This document shows, one piece after another, positions 1-9,835 of a stretch of DNA of 64,000 nucleotides (its first letter is position 1; every line of letters begins with the position of its first letter). Under the pieces are notes generated by a model. That model saw only the letters and a list, made by a program, of their open reading frames with translations, made no database searches and was not told where the DNA came from. The DNA comes from Acinetobacter vivianii (lineage in GTDB: Bacteria > Pseudomonadota > Gammaproteobacteria > Pseudomonadales > Moraxellaceae). The translations under genes were made by a program, and so were the position numbers. The stretch spans positions 310,001 through 374,000 of the forward strand of contig NZ_BMDR01000005.1 in assembly GCF_014635885.1 (NCBI RefSeq). The letters run 5' to 3'.

Positions 1-672
1 AAGCAGATTTTAGGTGTAGTGGATTTATCAACGACTTGGAAAAATCATAATAGTCTAGGTCTGCTGGCTGTTGAACGTTGTGCCTCAATTATTCAAATGG
101 CTATACAGGAGTTACAACAGCAATCGCTTTATTTACGTACTTTTTCTGCTCCTCAAGCCACATTGAATGGTAAAAATCTGATGCTGACCCCGAGGCAGAT
201 TGAAATTATGACGATTTTAGCGTTATGTCCCCAAGGCATGAGCCTCGATCACCTGCATCAAGCCCTATATGGCGAGCGCAAAGTCAGTATTGGAACTTTA
301 AAGGCTGAGATGTCCCATCTGAGAGAGCGATTAGGGAATGCCTTAGGTTCACGACCTTATCAGTTGAAAATTCCAGTTGAAGCGGATTTTCTGCAACTGG
401 AGCAGGCACTGGATGCGGGATATTTAAATACCGCTTTACAATGTTATACAGGCATTTTTCTAGCGAAAACCGAGAGTCCATTTTTGTGTACATGGCGTGA
501 CTGCATCGAATCGCGGTTGAGTCATGCTATTTTTCAGGCGCAGGAAAGTGATATTTTATTAAAGCATCTGGCATATAGCCCTGAAGCAATTGATGCTGTG
601 GAGAGGTTGATGGAATTATTACCTATAGATCATCCCGCCAAGCAGATGCTCAAACGCTATCAAGACGGTTGA
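1..672 (+). CDS. GAF-type transcriptional regulator, C-terminal part (5' end outside window)
   Basis: The reading frame is open from base 1, so the gene begins upstream of the window. The GTG at 19 is probably an internal valine codon. The first visible residues (LGVVDLSTTW, then NSLGLLAVERCASIIQ) look like the end of a GAF sensory domain of the AcoR-like regulators that Acinetobacter carries near aldehyde dehydrogenase genes. The rest (LTPRQIEIMTIL, then GTLKAEMSHLRERLG) resembles a winged-helix DNA-binding domain, where a classic sigma54 activator would have an AAA+ domain. It is therefore probably a one-component regulator sensing a small metabolite. Ligand and target are not visible. The gene converges on the hydrolase that follows. 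Confidence 0.6.
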   Translation, partial: KQILGVVDLSTTWKNHNSLGLLAVERCASIIQMAIQELQQQSLYLRTFSAPQATLNGKNLMLTPRQIEIMTILALCPQGMSLDHLHQALYGERKVSIGTLKAEMSHLRERLGNALGSRPYQLKIPVEADFLQLEQALDAGYLNTALQCYTGIFLAKTESPFLCTWRDCIESRLSHAIFQAQESDILLKHLAYSPEAIDAVERLMELLPIDHPAKQMLKRYQDG

Positions 673-692
673 GCATTGAAAGGTCATGGTGA

Positions 693-1658
693 TTATTTAA
701 GTTTTTCTGCCAGCCAGTCAAAAAGTCCTTGATAAACTTTTTCCCGTACGGGTGGGGCTGAAAGCACAAGGTCATGTAAACCATTGTGAATTGCTAGCGT
801 TTGTACATCACCTTTCATTTTTTTAGCATTATGAGTCATATCTTTTACATCCAAAATGACATCACTTTGCTGTGCATCAATACCCCATTTTCTTGGATTG
901 TTGGATTGATGTGAGTGCATGATCAAGGTGGGAACACTTAAGGTCACACCTTGATGAATTTCTTTTTGTGCTTCATGAATTGCCGTCACAAAACTTAAAT
1001 TCACAAATGGCATGGTTTTTGGTTTCCAGTCTAAATTGAAATCCCATTCCCCATAGAAATCCTTATGTAAGCTTGGGGTATACCATTGATTGAGACCACT
1101 TGGGAACTTCGCTTTTGGTAGTCGTTTACCAACTTCACTGAGCAAGGGAATGCCGAGTTTTTTCTCGATGGTACTTTTGTAGAAATCATAAAAAGGACTA
1201 TTGGCCCAAACTGCTTTAATTAAACGGTGATCTGGATAATGTGCAGCATACAGTGTTGCAATCAAACCGCCCGTCGAATGTCCAGCCAGTACAACCTGTT
1301 GATGATTTTCTTGTCCAATAATTTCTAGCGCTTTGCTGATTTCGGCATCGTATTCGCGTAAATCAAGCACGTAGTATAATTTCTGATGGGACAGTCTGGA
1401 ACGCCCATATTTTCTTAGGTCGAGCGCATAAAAGTCATAACCATGCTGGTTAAATTGTTCTGCCATTTCTTTTTGGAAGAAATAATCTGCAAAACCATGA
1501 ATGTATAAAACTGCTTTTTTTGTGGTTTGAGCGGCCTTCTTTCGTACCAAAGTGGCTACAACTTTTCCATCATAATCGTCAGCGAAATTTAAGGTTAGTT
1601 GCTGATAATCTTCACCTAGTATATCTGGCTGATAAGTATAAAGATTTGAAGTAGTCAT
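693..1658 (-). CDS. alpha/beta hydrolase, lysophospholipase-like
   Basis: This is a 321-residue serine hydrolase of the alpha/beta fold. The nucleophile elbow GHSTGG is seen near residue 126, with Ser at about 128. An oxyanion-loop HGF lies near residue 54, and the likely catalytic His is in NGLHDLV near residue 295. No signal peptide is seen, so it is probably cytoplasmic. The family (Hydrolase_4) includes lysophospholipases and monoacylglycerol lipases; the substrate cannot be read from sequence. It is a single gene, convergent with the upstream regulator and divergent from the helicase gene. Confidence 0.75.
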   Translation of the reverse strand: MTTSNLYTYQPDILGEDYQQLTLNFADDYDGKVVATLVRKKAAQTTKKAVLYIHGFADYFFQKEMAEQFNQHGYDFYALDLRKYGRSRLSHQKLYYVLDLREYDAEISKALEIIGQENHQQVVLAGHSTGGLIATLYAAHYPDHRLIKAVWANSPFYDFYKSTIEKKLGIPLLSEVGKRLPKAKFPSGLNQWYTPSLHKDFYGEWDFNLDWKPKTMPFVNLSFVTAIHEAQKEIHQGVTLSVPTLIMHSHQSNNPRKWGIDAQQSDVILDVKDMTHNAKKMKGDVQTLAIHNGLHDLVLSAPPVREKVYQGLFDWLAEKLK

Positions 1659-1853
1659 TTTTATAGATCAAGTCTGAATTCATTAATAAATACCTTAAAT
1701 GAAAACATCTGGATGTCAATGTAAATATACGATCGCACCAGTTGAATCACTGATCGTCATTTGATGTTAGAGAGCAGATTGGTACTGGATTGCATTTTTA
1801 TTTTTGCCAAAAAATCGTTAAGCTATGTGCTGTTGTTTTTGACTGAAGAAATT

Positions 1854-3566
1854 ATGAAACAAGAGACTGCACTGAAGTTACTTAAAGCTGGGGAAAATGT
1901 TTTTTTGACGGGTTCAGCTGGTGCAGGAAAAACCTATACGCTTAATCAGTACATTCATTATTTAAAAGCACGCAAAGTTCCCGTTGCAATTACGGCATCG
2001 ACCGGTATTGCGGCGACGCATATGAATGGGATGACAATTCATACTTGGGCAGGTATCGGCATTAAAGACAGCTTGAGTGATGATGACCTCAAGCGTATGA
2101 AAGAGCGTAAATATTTAAAAGAGCATTTGGAAAATGCCCAAGTCCTGATTATTGATGAGATTTCCATGTTGCATGCCAAGCAACTAAATCTGGTGAATCA
2201 GGTTTTAAAATACTTTAAAGAAAGTGATGAAGCTTTTGGTGGCATTCAGGTCATCGTGGCAGGGGATTTTTTCCAGTTACCGCCTGTGGGCAGAAAAGAT
2301 GAAAATAATCGTGATAAATTTTGTTTTATGTCAGATGCTTGGGTGGAAGCCAAATTCCGCGTTTGCTATTTGACTGAACAACATCGTCAGGATGATGAGA
2401 TTCTCAACCAGATCCTAAATGCGATTCGGGCGCAAAGTATTCAGGACAATCATATCTCGGCATTACACCAGTCACGTCAGCATGATATTGGTGAAACATT
2501 TACCCGTTTGTACACACATAATATGGATGTAGATAATATTAATTATCAGCATCTCAATGAAATTGACAATGAAAGCCATCAATTTAATGCAGTGTTAGAT
2601 GGTAATGAAAAGTTAATTGAAACCCTGAAATCTTCAGTCCGTGCGCCAGAAGAGTTGACCCTGAAAAAACATGCCAAAGTGATGTTTGTAAAAAATAATT
2701 TTGATATGGGTTATATCAATGGCAGCTTGGGCGAAGTTATTGGCTTTGAAGAAGATGATAAGCAAGGCATTTTACCTAAAGTAAAACTGACCGATGGCAC
2801 CACTTTTCTGGTTGAGCCAGAAACATGGTCAATCGAAAATGAAGCAGGTAAGGTGATTGCCAGTTATCAGCAGATTCCTTTACGTTTGGCTTGGGCCATT
2901 ACTATTCATAAAAGCCAGGGCATGACGCTGGAAGCAGCAGAAATCAATTTAAGCCATACCTTTGAGAAAGGTCAGGGCTATGTTGCTTTATCCCGATTAA
3001 AGTCACTGACGGGACTGAAATTACTGGGCTTTAATGAGCAGGCCTTAGAACTGGATAGCTTGGCTATTAAAGCAGATCGCCGTTTTCAGGAGTTATCAAC
3101 CGAAGCGGAAACCAACTTTGAAAATATCGATCTCACTACCCAGCACAATGCCTTTATTCGTCATTGCGGTGGTACGCTTAACGCGACTGAAATTGCCCGC
3201 AATGAGAAGAAAATTGCCAAAGGCAGCAAACAGAATTACGCTGCTGCGACTTTAGATGAAACTCGTGCTTTATTCGAAGACGGTTATGAAATTGAAGATA
3301 TTGCGCATGAGCGAGGTTTAACACCAGCTACGATTATCAACCATCTGGCACGACTGCATAAGGAACAGGGACTGGATATTTCGGTGGCTAATCCTGGTGA
3401 GGAAGTGGTTGAAGAAGTGCGCAAGATTTATAAGCGTTTGCATAAACGTAAGAATCCAGAACATTTTACCGATGATGGTTCAATCAAATTACGTCCCATC
3501 GTGGAAGCCACCAGTCCGCGTATGGCCTACGATCAAGTCCGTTTAGCGTTGTTATTTATTGAATAG
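1854..3566 (+). CDS. PIF1/RecD2-like superfamily 1 helicase with C-terminal helix-turn-helix
   Basis: A DNA helicase of about 570 residues. Walker A is GSAGAGKT at residues 20-27, Walker B is IIDEISML, and the late motif ITIHKSQGMTL is typical of the UvrD_C_2/PIF1 family. The C-terminus (FEDGYEIEDIAHERGLTP) resembles the HTH_40 module found on helicase tails. The frame is open from 1761, but the ATG at 1854 is preferred because the protein then starts as PIF1-like proteins do (MKQETALKLL) and a GAAGAA ribosome site sits just upstream. It lies 12 bases before the tautomerase gene, so the two may be cotranscribed. The family acts in DNA metabolism at forks or G-quadruplexes; the exact role here is unknown. 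Confidence 0.8.
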   Translation: MKQETALKLLKAGENVFLTGSAGAGKTYTLNQYIHYLKARKVPVAITASTGIAATHMNGMTIHTWAGIGIKDSLSDDDLKRMKERKYLKEHLENAQVLIIDEISMLHAKQLNLVNQVLKYFKESDEAFGGIQVIVAGDFFQLPPVGRKDENNRDKFCFMSDAWVEAKFRVCYLTEQHRQDDEILNQILNAIRAQSIQDNHISALHQSRQHDIGETFTRLYTHNMDVDNINYQHLNEIDNESHQFNAVLDGNEKLIETLKSSVRAPEELTLKKHAKVMFVKNNFDMGYINGSLGEVIGFEEDDKQGILPKVKLTDGTTFLVEPETWSIENEAGKVIASYQQIPLRLAWAITIHKSQGMTLEAAEINLSHTFEKGQGYVALSRLKSLTGLKLLGFNEQALELDSLAIKADRRFQELSTEAETNFENIDLTTQHNAFIRHCGGTLNATEIARNEKKIAKGSKQNYAAATLDETRALFEDGYEIEDIAHERGLTPATIINHLARLHKEQGLDISVANPGEEVVEEVRKIYKRLHKRKNPEHFTDDGSIKLRPIVEATSPRMAYDQVRLALLFIE

Positions 3567-3578
3567 GAAAAATAAAAA

Positions 3579-3941
3579 ATGCCTCATCTCGTTGCCAATT
3601 ATTCAGCTAATCTCACTGAACTTGATCAGCAAACATTACTCAGCAGCGTCAATTCGGCATTGATTGAAACAGATCTGTTTAGTCCGAATGATGTGAAGTC
3701 TCGTATTTTTAAAGATGACGCTTTTCTGATTGGTATGGGCGAATCTCAAGATGCTTATATTCATCTAAAGCTATATTTGCTGAGCGGTAGAACCGAGGTG
3801 CAAAAGCAGAATTTAGGCAAGGTCTTATTGGCAATACTTGAACAAAAAGCCTATCTGCCAGTAGAAAATCAATTGCCGCTACAACTTTGTGTCGAAGTGA
3901 TTGATATGCCAAGTGAGTATTATTTTAAGGCAAGCGTTTAA
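3579..3941 (+). CDS. 5-carboxymethyl-2-hydroxymuconate isomerase-like tautomerase
   Basis: 120 residues, the usual size for the CHMI branch of the tautomerase superfamily. The start MPHLV places Pro-2 at the mature N-terminus, the catalytic general base of this superfamily. In homoprotocatechuate degradation CHMI interconverts muconate tautomers, but no other hpa genes are nearby, so the substrate here may differ. It begins 12 bases after the helicase stop. A hairpin at 3950-3987 closes the unit. Confidence 0.75.
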   Translation: MPHLVANYSANLTELDQQTLLSSVNSALIETDLFSPNDVKSRIFKDDAFLIGMGESQDAYIHLKLYLLSGRTEVQKQNLGKVLLAILEQKAYLPVENQLPLQLCVEVIDMPSEYYFKASV

Positions 3942-3949
3942 TTTTATCT

Positions 3950-3987
3950 GAATCAACTTCACTTGATGAGAGAGATGAAGTTGATTC
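3950..3987 (+). terminator. perfect 12-bp hairpin after the tautomerase gene
   Basis: GAATCAACTTCA at 3950-3961 is followed by its exact complement TGAAGTTGATTC at 3976-3987, with a 14-base loop. The tail (GATTTTGAAT) is only moderately T-rich, so it is a probable rather than certain intrinsic terminator. Confidence 0.6.
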
Positions 3988-4170
3988 GATTTTGAATAAA
4001 AAGTATTCCTTATTTGGTGATAATGAGCTCGCCGTGAGCTATGTTTTTATTTTTGTAGATGATTTTTCCTACAAGAAGAAAAGCCTGTGGGCGCGTAACA
4101 TTAAAAATATAGACAAGTATGTATGCTGTTTATAAAATGCGCCAAATTTTATTAAATAATCTATAAAAAG

Positions 4171-6975
4171 ATGCTGAATAATATCTTTCAAGCTTTAGAG
4201 AGTTTAGGGCTGAGCGCGCAAAAACGTGCGATCCATGCTCAGTTCTCCAACTCATCTTTAAATGATCAAGTATTCTTACAATATGTAGAAGGCACTCATC
4301 AGCTTAATCAGGGCATTGACCTTCAACTGGTCTGTCTTTCGACCAGTGCTGTCATTCCATTAAAAAGCTTTATTGGCAGTCAGGTTGCGATTGATATTGT
4401 AACCGACAGAGCTGAACTGAACCGTATCTCAGGCATCGTGACCCAAGCCGATGTTGGTGCAAGCGATGGTTCGCTCACCCTTTATAAACTTCGTGTCCAA
4501 GATCCAACTGCACTATGGAAGCATCGACGCAATAGCCGTGTTTTTATGGCAAAATCAGTCGTTGAAGTGATCCAGACCATTTTTAAGGAATGGCAGTCAA
4601 AAAGTCCATTATTTGCAGCGAGTTTGACATTGGATATCAGTGGACTCTGCAAAGACTATGATGTCCGTCCTTTTATCATGCAGAGCAATGAAAGCGATGA
4701 TGACTTTGTTACCCGTTTGATGCGGAGTGAAGGGATCAACTGGCTGATTGATGAAGCCAAGTTAAAAGTTGCTAGCTCAAGTGAGCAGATTGAAGCACAG
4801 AAACTCAGATTAATTGATGACAACACTCAATATAACGCTTTAGATCGCCGTAATATTCGTTTTCATCGCAGTAGCGCCACGGAAACTCAGGATAGTATCA
4901 CTGCATTAGTCGCACAGCGTTCACTGCAACCCAATGCGGTACATGTACAACGTTGGCAAGCCGATGCTTTGGAACAGGAAGAAGGCGCTGGTAGCGTTCA
5001 GAGCAAGCATCATCATAGTGACCAACATGATAACCAACAGCTCGCATTGGAACAGGCATGGCACTTTTCACCCGCGTGGATTCAAGACCTGAATGGTGAA
5101 GATGGCACGACCAAAGCGGGCAATGCCCAGATCGAAAAACTGAATCAGAATCTGGGACAATACTACGATGCTCAAGCCAAGCAGTTTGTTGCAAGTTCTT
5201 CAGTTCGGGATACGCAGGTAGGTTACTGGTTCGAGTTGAATGAGCATCCTGAAATTGATCAGCATCAGGGTGCAGATAAAGAGTTTTTAATTACCTCAAA
5301 AAGCTTTTATAACCAGAACAATTTGCCTAAGGACTTGACGGATCAGGTTCAAACTTTGCTTCAACATAGTCAGTGGCATTTAAAAGGCTTAAGTGCTGAG
5401 CAGTCGGATGAGCGCCAAGCGAACCAATTGACGCTACAACGCCGTAATATTGCATTGGTGCCAGAATATAATCCGTTGCAACATCGACCAGCGGCACATC
5501 CACAACGTGCTAAAGTGGTCGGGCCGAGTGGTGATGAAATCCATGTTGATGAATGGGGACGGATTAAAGTCAGATTCCTGTTCACGAGAGCAGATGATCA
5601 TAGCCATGATGGGGGTGCAGGCGCCAACAATAACGATACCGATTCTGCTTGGGTCGATGTGCTGACGCCGTGGGCGGGTGAAGGTTATGGCGCACGCTTT
5701 TTACCGCGTATCGGTGAAATAGTGGTGATTGACTTCTTTGATGGCAATATTGATCGTCCTTATGTCGTCGGACGGATTCATGAGGCGCAACGTAGTCCGA
5801 CCAAGTTTGACAATGCTGGCAAGCTACCTGATACCAAAAAACTCGCAGGGATCAAATCCCAAGAATACCAAGGCGAAGGCTTTAACCAGCTGCGCTTTGA
5901 TGACACCACAGGGCAGATCAGTGCACAGTTACAAAGTAGTCATGCTGTCAGCCAACTGAACCTTGGTAAACTCAGCCATCCAAAAGATAAAGCTGAAAGT
6001 GAAGATCGTGGAGAAGGCTTTGAACTGCGTACTGATCAATGGGGAGCAGTGCGTGCGGGTCAAGGTCTGTTGCTGAGTACGCAGAAACAGGATCAGGCGC
6101 AAGGCGAGCATTTAGATGCACAGCCTGCCAAACAGCAGCTTGAGGGCAATCAAAGTAATGCCAAAGCATTAAGTGAAGTTGCCAAGAATCAGCAAACTGA
6201 TGAGATTGAATCAGTTGAACAATTAAAAGAATTTGCAGAACAGATCGAAGAAAAAATTGCTAGATTTAATAAAGCCTTATTGCTACTGAGCTCACCTGCA
6301 GGAATTGGTCTGAGTACCAATGAAGATATTCATATTTCTGCGGATGGACAAATTAATCAGCTCGCGGGCGATAGTATTAATCTCAGCACACAAAAAAACC
6401 TGATTACGCATGCGCAAAACCGAATCAGTCTGTTTGCGGCACAGAATGGGATCAAGCAGGTTGCAGCGAAAGGAAAATTCGAAGCGCATGCACAGTCGGA
6501 TGGTATGGATTTACTTGCCAAGCAAGGGATTCAAATTATCTCGACCGAAGAGCGCATTGAGATTACTAGTCCAAAAGAGATTGTGATTACTGCGGGAGGC
6601 TCTCAAATTAAGCTGAATGGCTCAGGAATTTTTCCTGTGACAGGCGGTAAATTTGAGGTGAAGGCAGGGCAGCATTTGTTTATGGGCGGGGCACAAGCAA
6701 ATGTACAATTACCAGCTTTGCCTGAATTTGATAATAAAAACTGGATTGCTTTAGAGCTATTGGATACGTTAGGTGAGCCATATACTGATATTAACTATAA
6801 AATTCATTTTGAAAATAATCAGATCATTGAAGGTAAGCTTGACTCGGAAGGTAAGGCTCATCATGACAATGTTCCTCAAAAGGCGATTAAAGTGGAATAC
6901 GAATTTGATCCAAGTGATGACCCTTGGCCAGACTTTGATGAATTGTTCCAAGCAGTAGAAAGAAATATTAAGTAG
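4171..6975 (+). CDS. vgrG: type VI secretion tip protein VgrG, orphan, with C-terminal extension
   Basis: A 934-residue VgrG, the trimeric puncturing spike of the T6SS. The gp27-like N-terminal part covers roughly residues 1-420 and includes the family signature YDVRPFIMQSNESDDDFVTRL. The gp5/OB part follows (GDEIHVDEWGRIKVRF, then ARFLPRIGEIVVIDFFDGN). A DUF2345-type beta-helical region covers roughly 550-850 (SSPAGIGLSTNEDIHISADG). The last 80 residues or so (GEPYTDINYKIHF, LDSEGKAHHDNV) resemble a transthyretin-like adaptor domain, which in other VgrGs docks effectors. A His-rich loop (SKHHHSDQHDN) sits near residue 280. No T6SS core genes are in the window. The effector gene starts 9 bases downstream. 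Confidence 0.95.
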   Translation: MLNNIFQALESLGLSAQKRAIHAQFSNSSLNDQVFLQYVEGTHQLNQGIDLQLVCLSTSAVIPLKSFIGSQVAIDIVTDRAELNRISGIVTQADVGASDGSLTLYKLRVQDPTALWKHRRNSRVFMAKSVVEVIQTIFKEWQSKSPLFAASLTLDISGLCKDYDVRPFIMQSNESDDDFVTRLMRSEGINWLIDEAKLKVASSSEQIEAQKLRLIDDNTQYNALDRRNIRFHRSSATETQDSITALVAQRSLQPNAVHVQRWQADALEQEEGAGSVQSKHHHSDQHDNQQLALEQAWHFSPAWIQDLNGEDGTTKAGNAQIEKLNQNLGQYYDAQAKQFVASSSVRDTQVGYWFELNEHPEIDQHQGADKEFLITSKSFYNQNNLPKDLTDQVQTLLQHSQWHLKGLSAEQSDERQANQLTLQRRNIALVPEYNPLQHRPAAHPQRAKVVGPSGDEIHVDEWGRIKVRFLFTRADDHSHDGGAGANNNDTDSAWVDVLTPWAGEGYGARFLPRIGEIVVIDFFDGNIDRPYVVGRIHEAQRSPTKFDNAGKLPDTKKLAGIKSQEYQGEGFNQLRFDDTTGQISAQLQSSHAVSQLNLGKLSHPKDKAESEDRGEGFELRTDQWGAVRAGQGLLLSTQKQDQAQGEHLDAQPAKQQLEGNQSNAKALSEVAKNQQTDEIESVEQLKEFAEQIEEKIARFNKALLLLSSPAGIGLSTNEDIHISADGQINQLAGDSINLSTQKNLITHAQNRISLFAAQNGIKQVAAKGKFEAHAQSDGMDLLAKQGIQIISTEERIEITSPKEIVITAGGSQIKLNGSGIFPVTGGKFEVKAGQHLFMGGAQANVQLPALPEFDNKNWIALELLDTLGEPYTDINYKIHFENNQIIEGKLDSEGKAHHDNVPQKAIKVEYEFDPSDDPWPDFDELFQAVERNIK

Positions 6976-6984
6976 AGAAAAAAT

Positions 6985-8778
6985 ATGTCGGATTTTTTAG
7001 ATGATGTTGCAAATAGTGCAAAGAAAATAAAAAACTCAATCTCAGATACGATTTCTACTGGTGCTTCTAATGCACAAAAGACAGTAACTGCTGGATACGA
7101 CGCTGCAAAAAAAGAAATCAATCACGCTCAAAAAGAAATTTCTGAGAATATAGATGCAGCTAAAAAGAAAGCTCAAGAAATCAGCACTGATATTTCTAAA
7201 AATATAGATGAAGGTAAAAAGAAACTAGAAGCTGCAAAAAAACAAGTACAGGGAGCTGCTCAACAAGCAGCGGATGCGATTACTGATCAGACCCTTAAAA
7301 ATGCTTTAGCTTTTTTTTCAGCTGCACAAAAAGGTAGTGACGCTGCTAAAAATGTTGGGATATGGCTATGGGAAGTTATAAAAGGTGACTTTCATGAAGA
7401 TCCTACTACAGCACAAATTGCTACAGGTATGGTTGTTTCAATGATTCCTGTCGTGGATCAGATTTGTGATGTACGTGATTTCTTTGCATGTGCGATTCAA
7501 GTTAGAGAGAAACCCGACGACAATATGCCTAAAATTATGATGGTAATTACTGTCATTGGTATCGTTCCAACAGTAGGTTCTTTTGCAAAAGGTATGTTGA
7601 AAATTATACTTTCAACACTTCGACGTAGTTTTAAAAATGTACCTGCCAACTTTCACCGTTTACCTGCATTCGAGAAAAAAATAGATGAAACGCTAGAAAA
7701 AGCTTTAAAACAAGTCAGAATATTTTTAAATAGGGCTGATGTTCAGAAATATATTCAATTTAAAAAAATTGGTGATCCTTATAAATTTGTAGCTAAAAAA
7801 ATCGAAATAATAATTGCAGAAACAAGTAAAAATAGCTCATTTGCAATTAAACAATCAAAGTATTTATTGAGTAAATTTGATCAGCTGATTACTTATGTTA
7901 AGCGTCTGGGCGGAAATAATAAGCTAGTACAAGAAGCTTTGGAAGAGCAAAAAAAATTACAGGACTTTGTGAATAATAAATTACCAAAGCTGTTGCAAGA
8001 TAATGAAGTCTTAGGAACAGTGATTAAAATGTTGAGAAAAATTCAACGTCGTTTAGAAATTGAAAGTGATATGGCTTTTCGGGCATCTGTAAATAAAACC
8101 AATCTGGATCGAGTCTGGTTTCCATATTTAGATGAACTGGAACAGATGAAAAAGAAAACACCAAGTTGGGCTGACAGAAACGCAGGTAGATTAGTTAATA
8201 AAGCTCACCCAGATCCTGCACCTCCAGCTAATCAAGTTCAGTTTTTGAGTCAAGAATATCCAGATATTGGGGAGGGTTTTAAAACTTTTGCGAGGAATGC
8301 TGCAAAAGCGACAGAGTTTAAAGAAGGTGAAGTTTTATATCGAGTAATTTCTCCTGCTTCTATGGATAATTCAGTTTGCTGGATGCGGGAGTCAGAATTT
8401 AAAAAGCTCAAGAATAAGGATGACTGGCGTCGTAAGTTTGCTGTATGGGGGAGCTGGAACAGCAATGGTGAATATGTAACCTATACTGTTCCTAAAGGAG
8501 GACTAAAAGCTTGGGAAGGAAAAGTGGGTGCTCAAGTTATGGATACTGCAGGGAGAAAACCAGCAGGTCTGTCTGATGCAGAATGGGCAAAAAAGATGGA
8601 AGATGCAAAGGAGTTTTCCTTAGAAGGTGGAGCAATCCAAATTGTACTTGACCCTAAAATGCTGCAATCTTCTAATATTAGTGCACGCAAAGCAACAGGT
8701 TGGGGCTACGGTGATGATGAATTAGGTCATAAGGTTGATTTAGTTGGTGTACCGGTTCTTAAAAATAATGTTAAGTAG
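6985..8778 (+). CDS. putative VgrG-linked T6SS effector with ADP-ribosyltransferase-like C-terminus
   Basis: 597 residues, starting 9 bases after vgrG. Residues 1-100 are Ala/Lys-rich amphipathic repeats of coiled-coil type. Residues 140-215 hold two hydrophobic stretches (MVVSMIPVVDQICDVRDFF; MMVITVIGIVPTVGSFAKG) like the pre-toxin segments of polymorphic toxins. A long helical region follows. The C-terminal 150 residues look like the toxin: VLYRVISPASMDNSVCWM around R453, GEYVTYTVPKGGL at 495-507, and SLEGGAIQIVL around E547. An Arg, a TYT strand and a late Glu in that order fit the R-S-E layout of ADP-ribosyltransferases; this fold call is inference. The adjacent immunity genes support a toxin role. 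Another NAD-using or unrelated toxin remains possible. Confidence 0.7.
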   Translation: MSDFLDDVANSAKKIKNSISDTISTGASNAQKTVTAGYDAAKKEINHAQKEISENIDAAKKKAQEISTDISKNIDEGKKKLEAAKKQVQGAAQQAADAITDQTLKNALAFFSAAQKGSDAAKNVGIWLWEVIKGDFHEDPTTAQIATGMVVSMIPVVDQICDVRDFFACAIQVREKPDDNMPKIMMVITVIGIVPTVGSFAKGMLKIILSTLRRSFKNVPANFHRLPAFEKKIDETLEKALKQVRIFLNRADVQKYIQFKKIGDPYKFVAKKIEIIIAETSKNSSFAIKQSKYLLSKFDQLITYVKRLGGNNKLVQEALEEQKKLQDFVNNKLPKLLQDNEVLGTVIKMLRKIQRRLEIESDMAFRASVNKTNLDRVWFPYLDELEQMKKKTPSWADRNAGRLVNKAHPDPAPPANQVQFLSQEYPDIGEGFKTFARNAAKATEFKEGEVLYRVISPASMDNSVCWMRESEFKKLKNKDDWRRKFAVWGSWNSNGEYVTYTVPKGGLKAWEGKVGAQVMDTAGRKPAGLSDAEWAKKMEDAKEFSLEGGAIQIVLDPKMLQSSNISARKATGWGYGDDELGHKVDLVGVPVLKNNVK

Positions 8779-8787
8779 AGAGTAAAA

Positions 8788-9786
8788 ATGATTGATCAGC
8801 AGAAATTAGAACTATTTCCAAAAGAAATTTATTTATTGGAACAATTTCTTTCGTATGATTATTACTATGAAACGGTAAAGTTATGGGAGGAGCTGATTCA
8901 ATATGCTGAAGGATTATTAGACAAATATAGTGCTCATTTAAAACCCGATCATCGTGCCCAACATCCATCTCATCAAGCCGACTATGTGTGGGGAACCATC
9001 GTACTACCAAATTTTAAAGGCATCCTCCATCATTTAGTTGATGGCTTGGATGACTTAAAAGAGGGCTTTTTGCCTATATTAAGAAGAATGAGTGGCATTC
9101 GTAATGCTCTTATTGCTCAATGGAGAGATTATCCATATGATTGGATGGATCATGTTGAAAAAGGCTCGGCTGCTATTTATAAAGCTAAACAGGATATTGT
9201 ATCAATAAGAGCTAATAATACCTTTATTGCAAGTGATTACTATGACTCGCAATGGGACTATAAAGATTTATTAAAAAATGATGTATATAAAAGAGATGTT
9301 GGGATTGAGTATCCTCCAATATTACCTAAATATTATTTAAATCCTAATATAAGCGTAAAAACTGATGAACCAATTATGGTGACAGGTTTTTATCGATCTA
9401 CTGAACCATATTCAGCATGTAAGTTTCTGATACATGAAGAAAAAATGTCAGCCAAGCATCCTGAAGACTGGAAATTAGCTCCAGCGGTTCAGTGTTTTAA
9501 AACGAATCCTGACCTTTTTACGACACCAGATACAATTGAAAATTCAGAAGAAGTAGAAACTACATGGATACTGGTTGAAAAAATAGTTGAGGATGGTGGC
9601 AGTAGTTCGGTATTTAATGAAGAAAGAATATCTCAAAAAGGTGGAGACGAAGTAAAGAAAGCAGGTTATTGGTCTACTCCTGCACAACCTGATACAAGAT
9701 GTTATTTCACCCAAGGTGAAATATTGCCAACGCTTCCTGAAACAGATTGGGGCGAAGTCTATTGGTATTGGGATGGCGAAGAATAA
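8788..9786 (+). CDS. probable immunity protein to the upstream effector (Imm71/Imm72-like)
   Basis: 332 residues, starting 9 bases after the effector stop, with no signal peptide. It is acidic and rich in Trp and Tyr. The size and motifs (SHQADYVWGTIVLPNFKG near residue 52, YPYDWM near 112) suggest the Imm71/Imm72 immunity families. That family call is from memory and not verified. Position directly behind a VgrG-linked toxin is the main evidence. It is expected to act in the cytosol by binding the toxin domain. A second, damaged copy follows. A small hairpin ends the unit. Confidence 0.7.
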   Translation: MIDQQKLELFPKEIYLLEQFLSYDYYYETVKLWEELIQYAEGLLDKYSAHLKPDHRAQHPSHQADYVWGTIVLPNFKGILHHLVDGLDDLKEGFLPILRRMSGIRNALIAQWRDYPYDWMDHVEKGSAAIYKAKQDIVSIRANNTFIASDYYDSQWDYKDLLKNDVYKRDVGIEYPPILPKYYLNPNISVKTDEPIMVTGFYRSTEPYSACKFLIHEEKMSAKHPEDWKLAPAVQCFKTNPDLFTTPDTIENSEEVETTWILVEKIVEDGGSSSVFNEERISQKGGDEVKKAGYWSTPAQPDTRCYFTQGEILPTLPETDWGEVYWYWDGEE

Positions 9787-9791
9787 CTAAT

Positions 9792-9807
9792 ATGCCCTTC
9801 GGGGCAT
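9792..9807 (+). terminator. TTCG-tetraloop hairpin after the immunity gene
   Basis: ATGCCC (9792-9797), loop TTCG, GGGCAT (9802-9807), followed by TTAAAATTTT. A short stable hairpin with a weak T tract that may end or attenuate the vgrG-effector-immunity transcript before the second immunity copy. Confidence 0.5.
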
Positions 9808-9835
9808 TTAAAATTTTGAGATTTATATCATTTAA

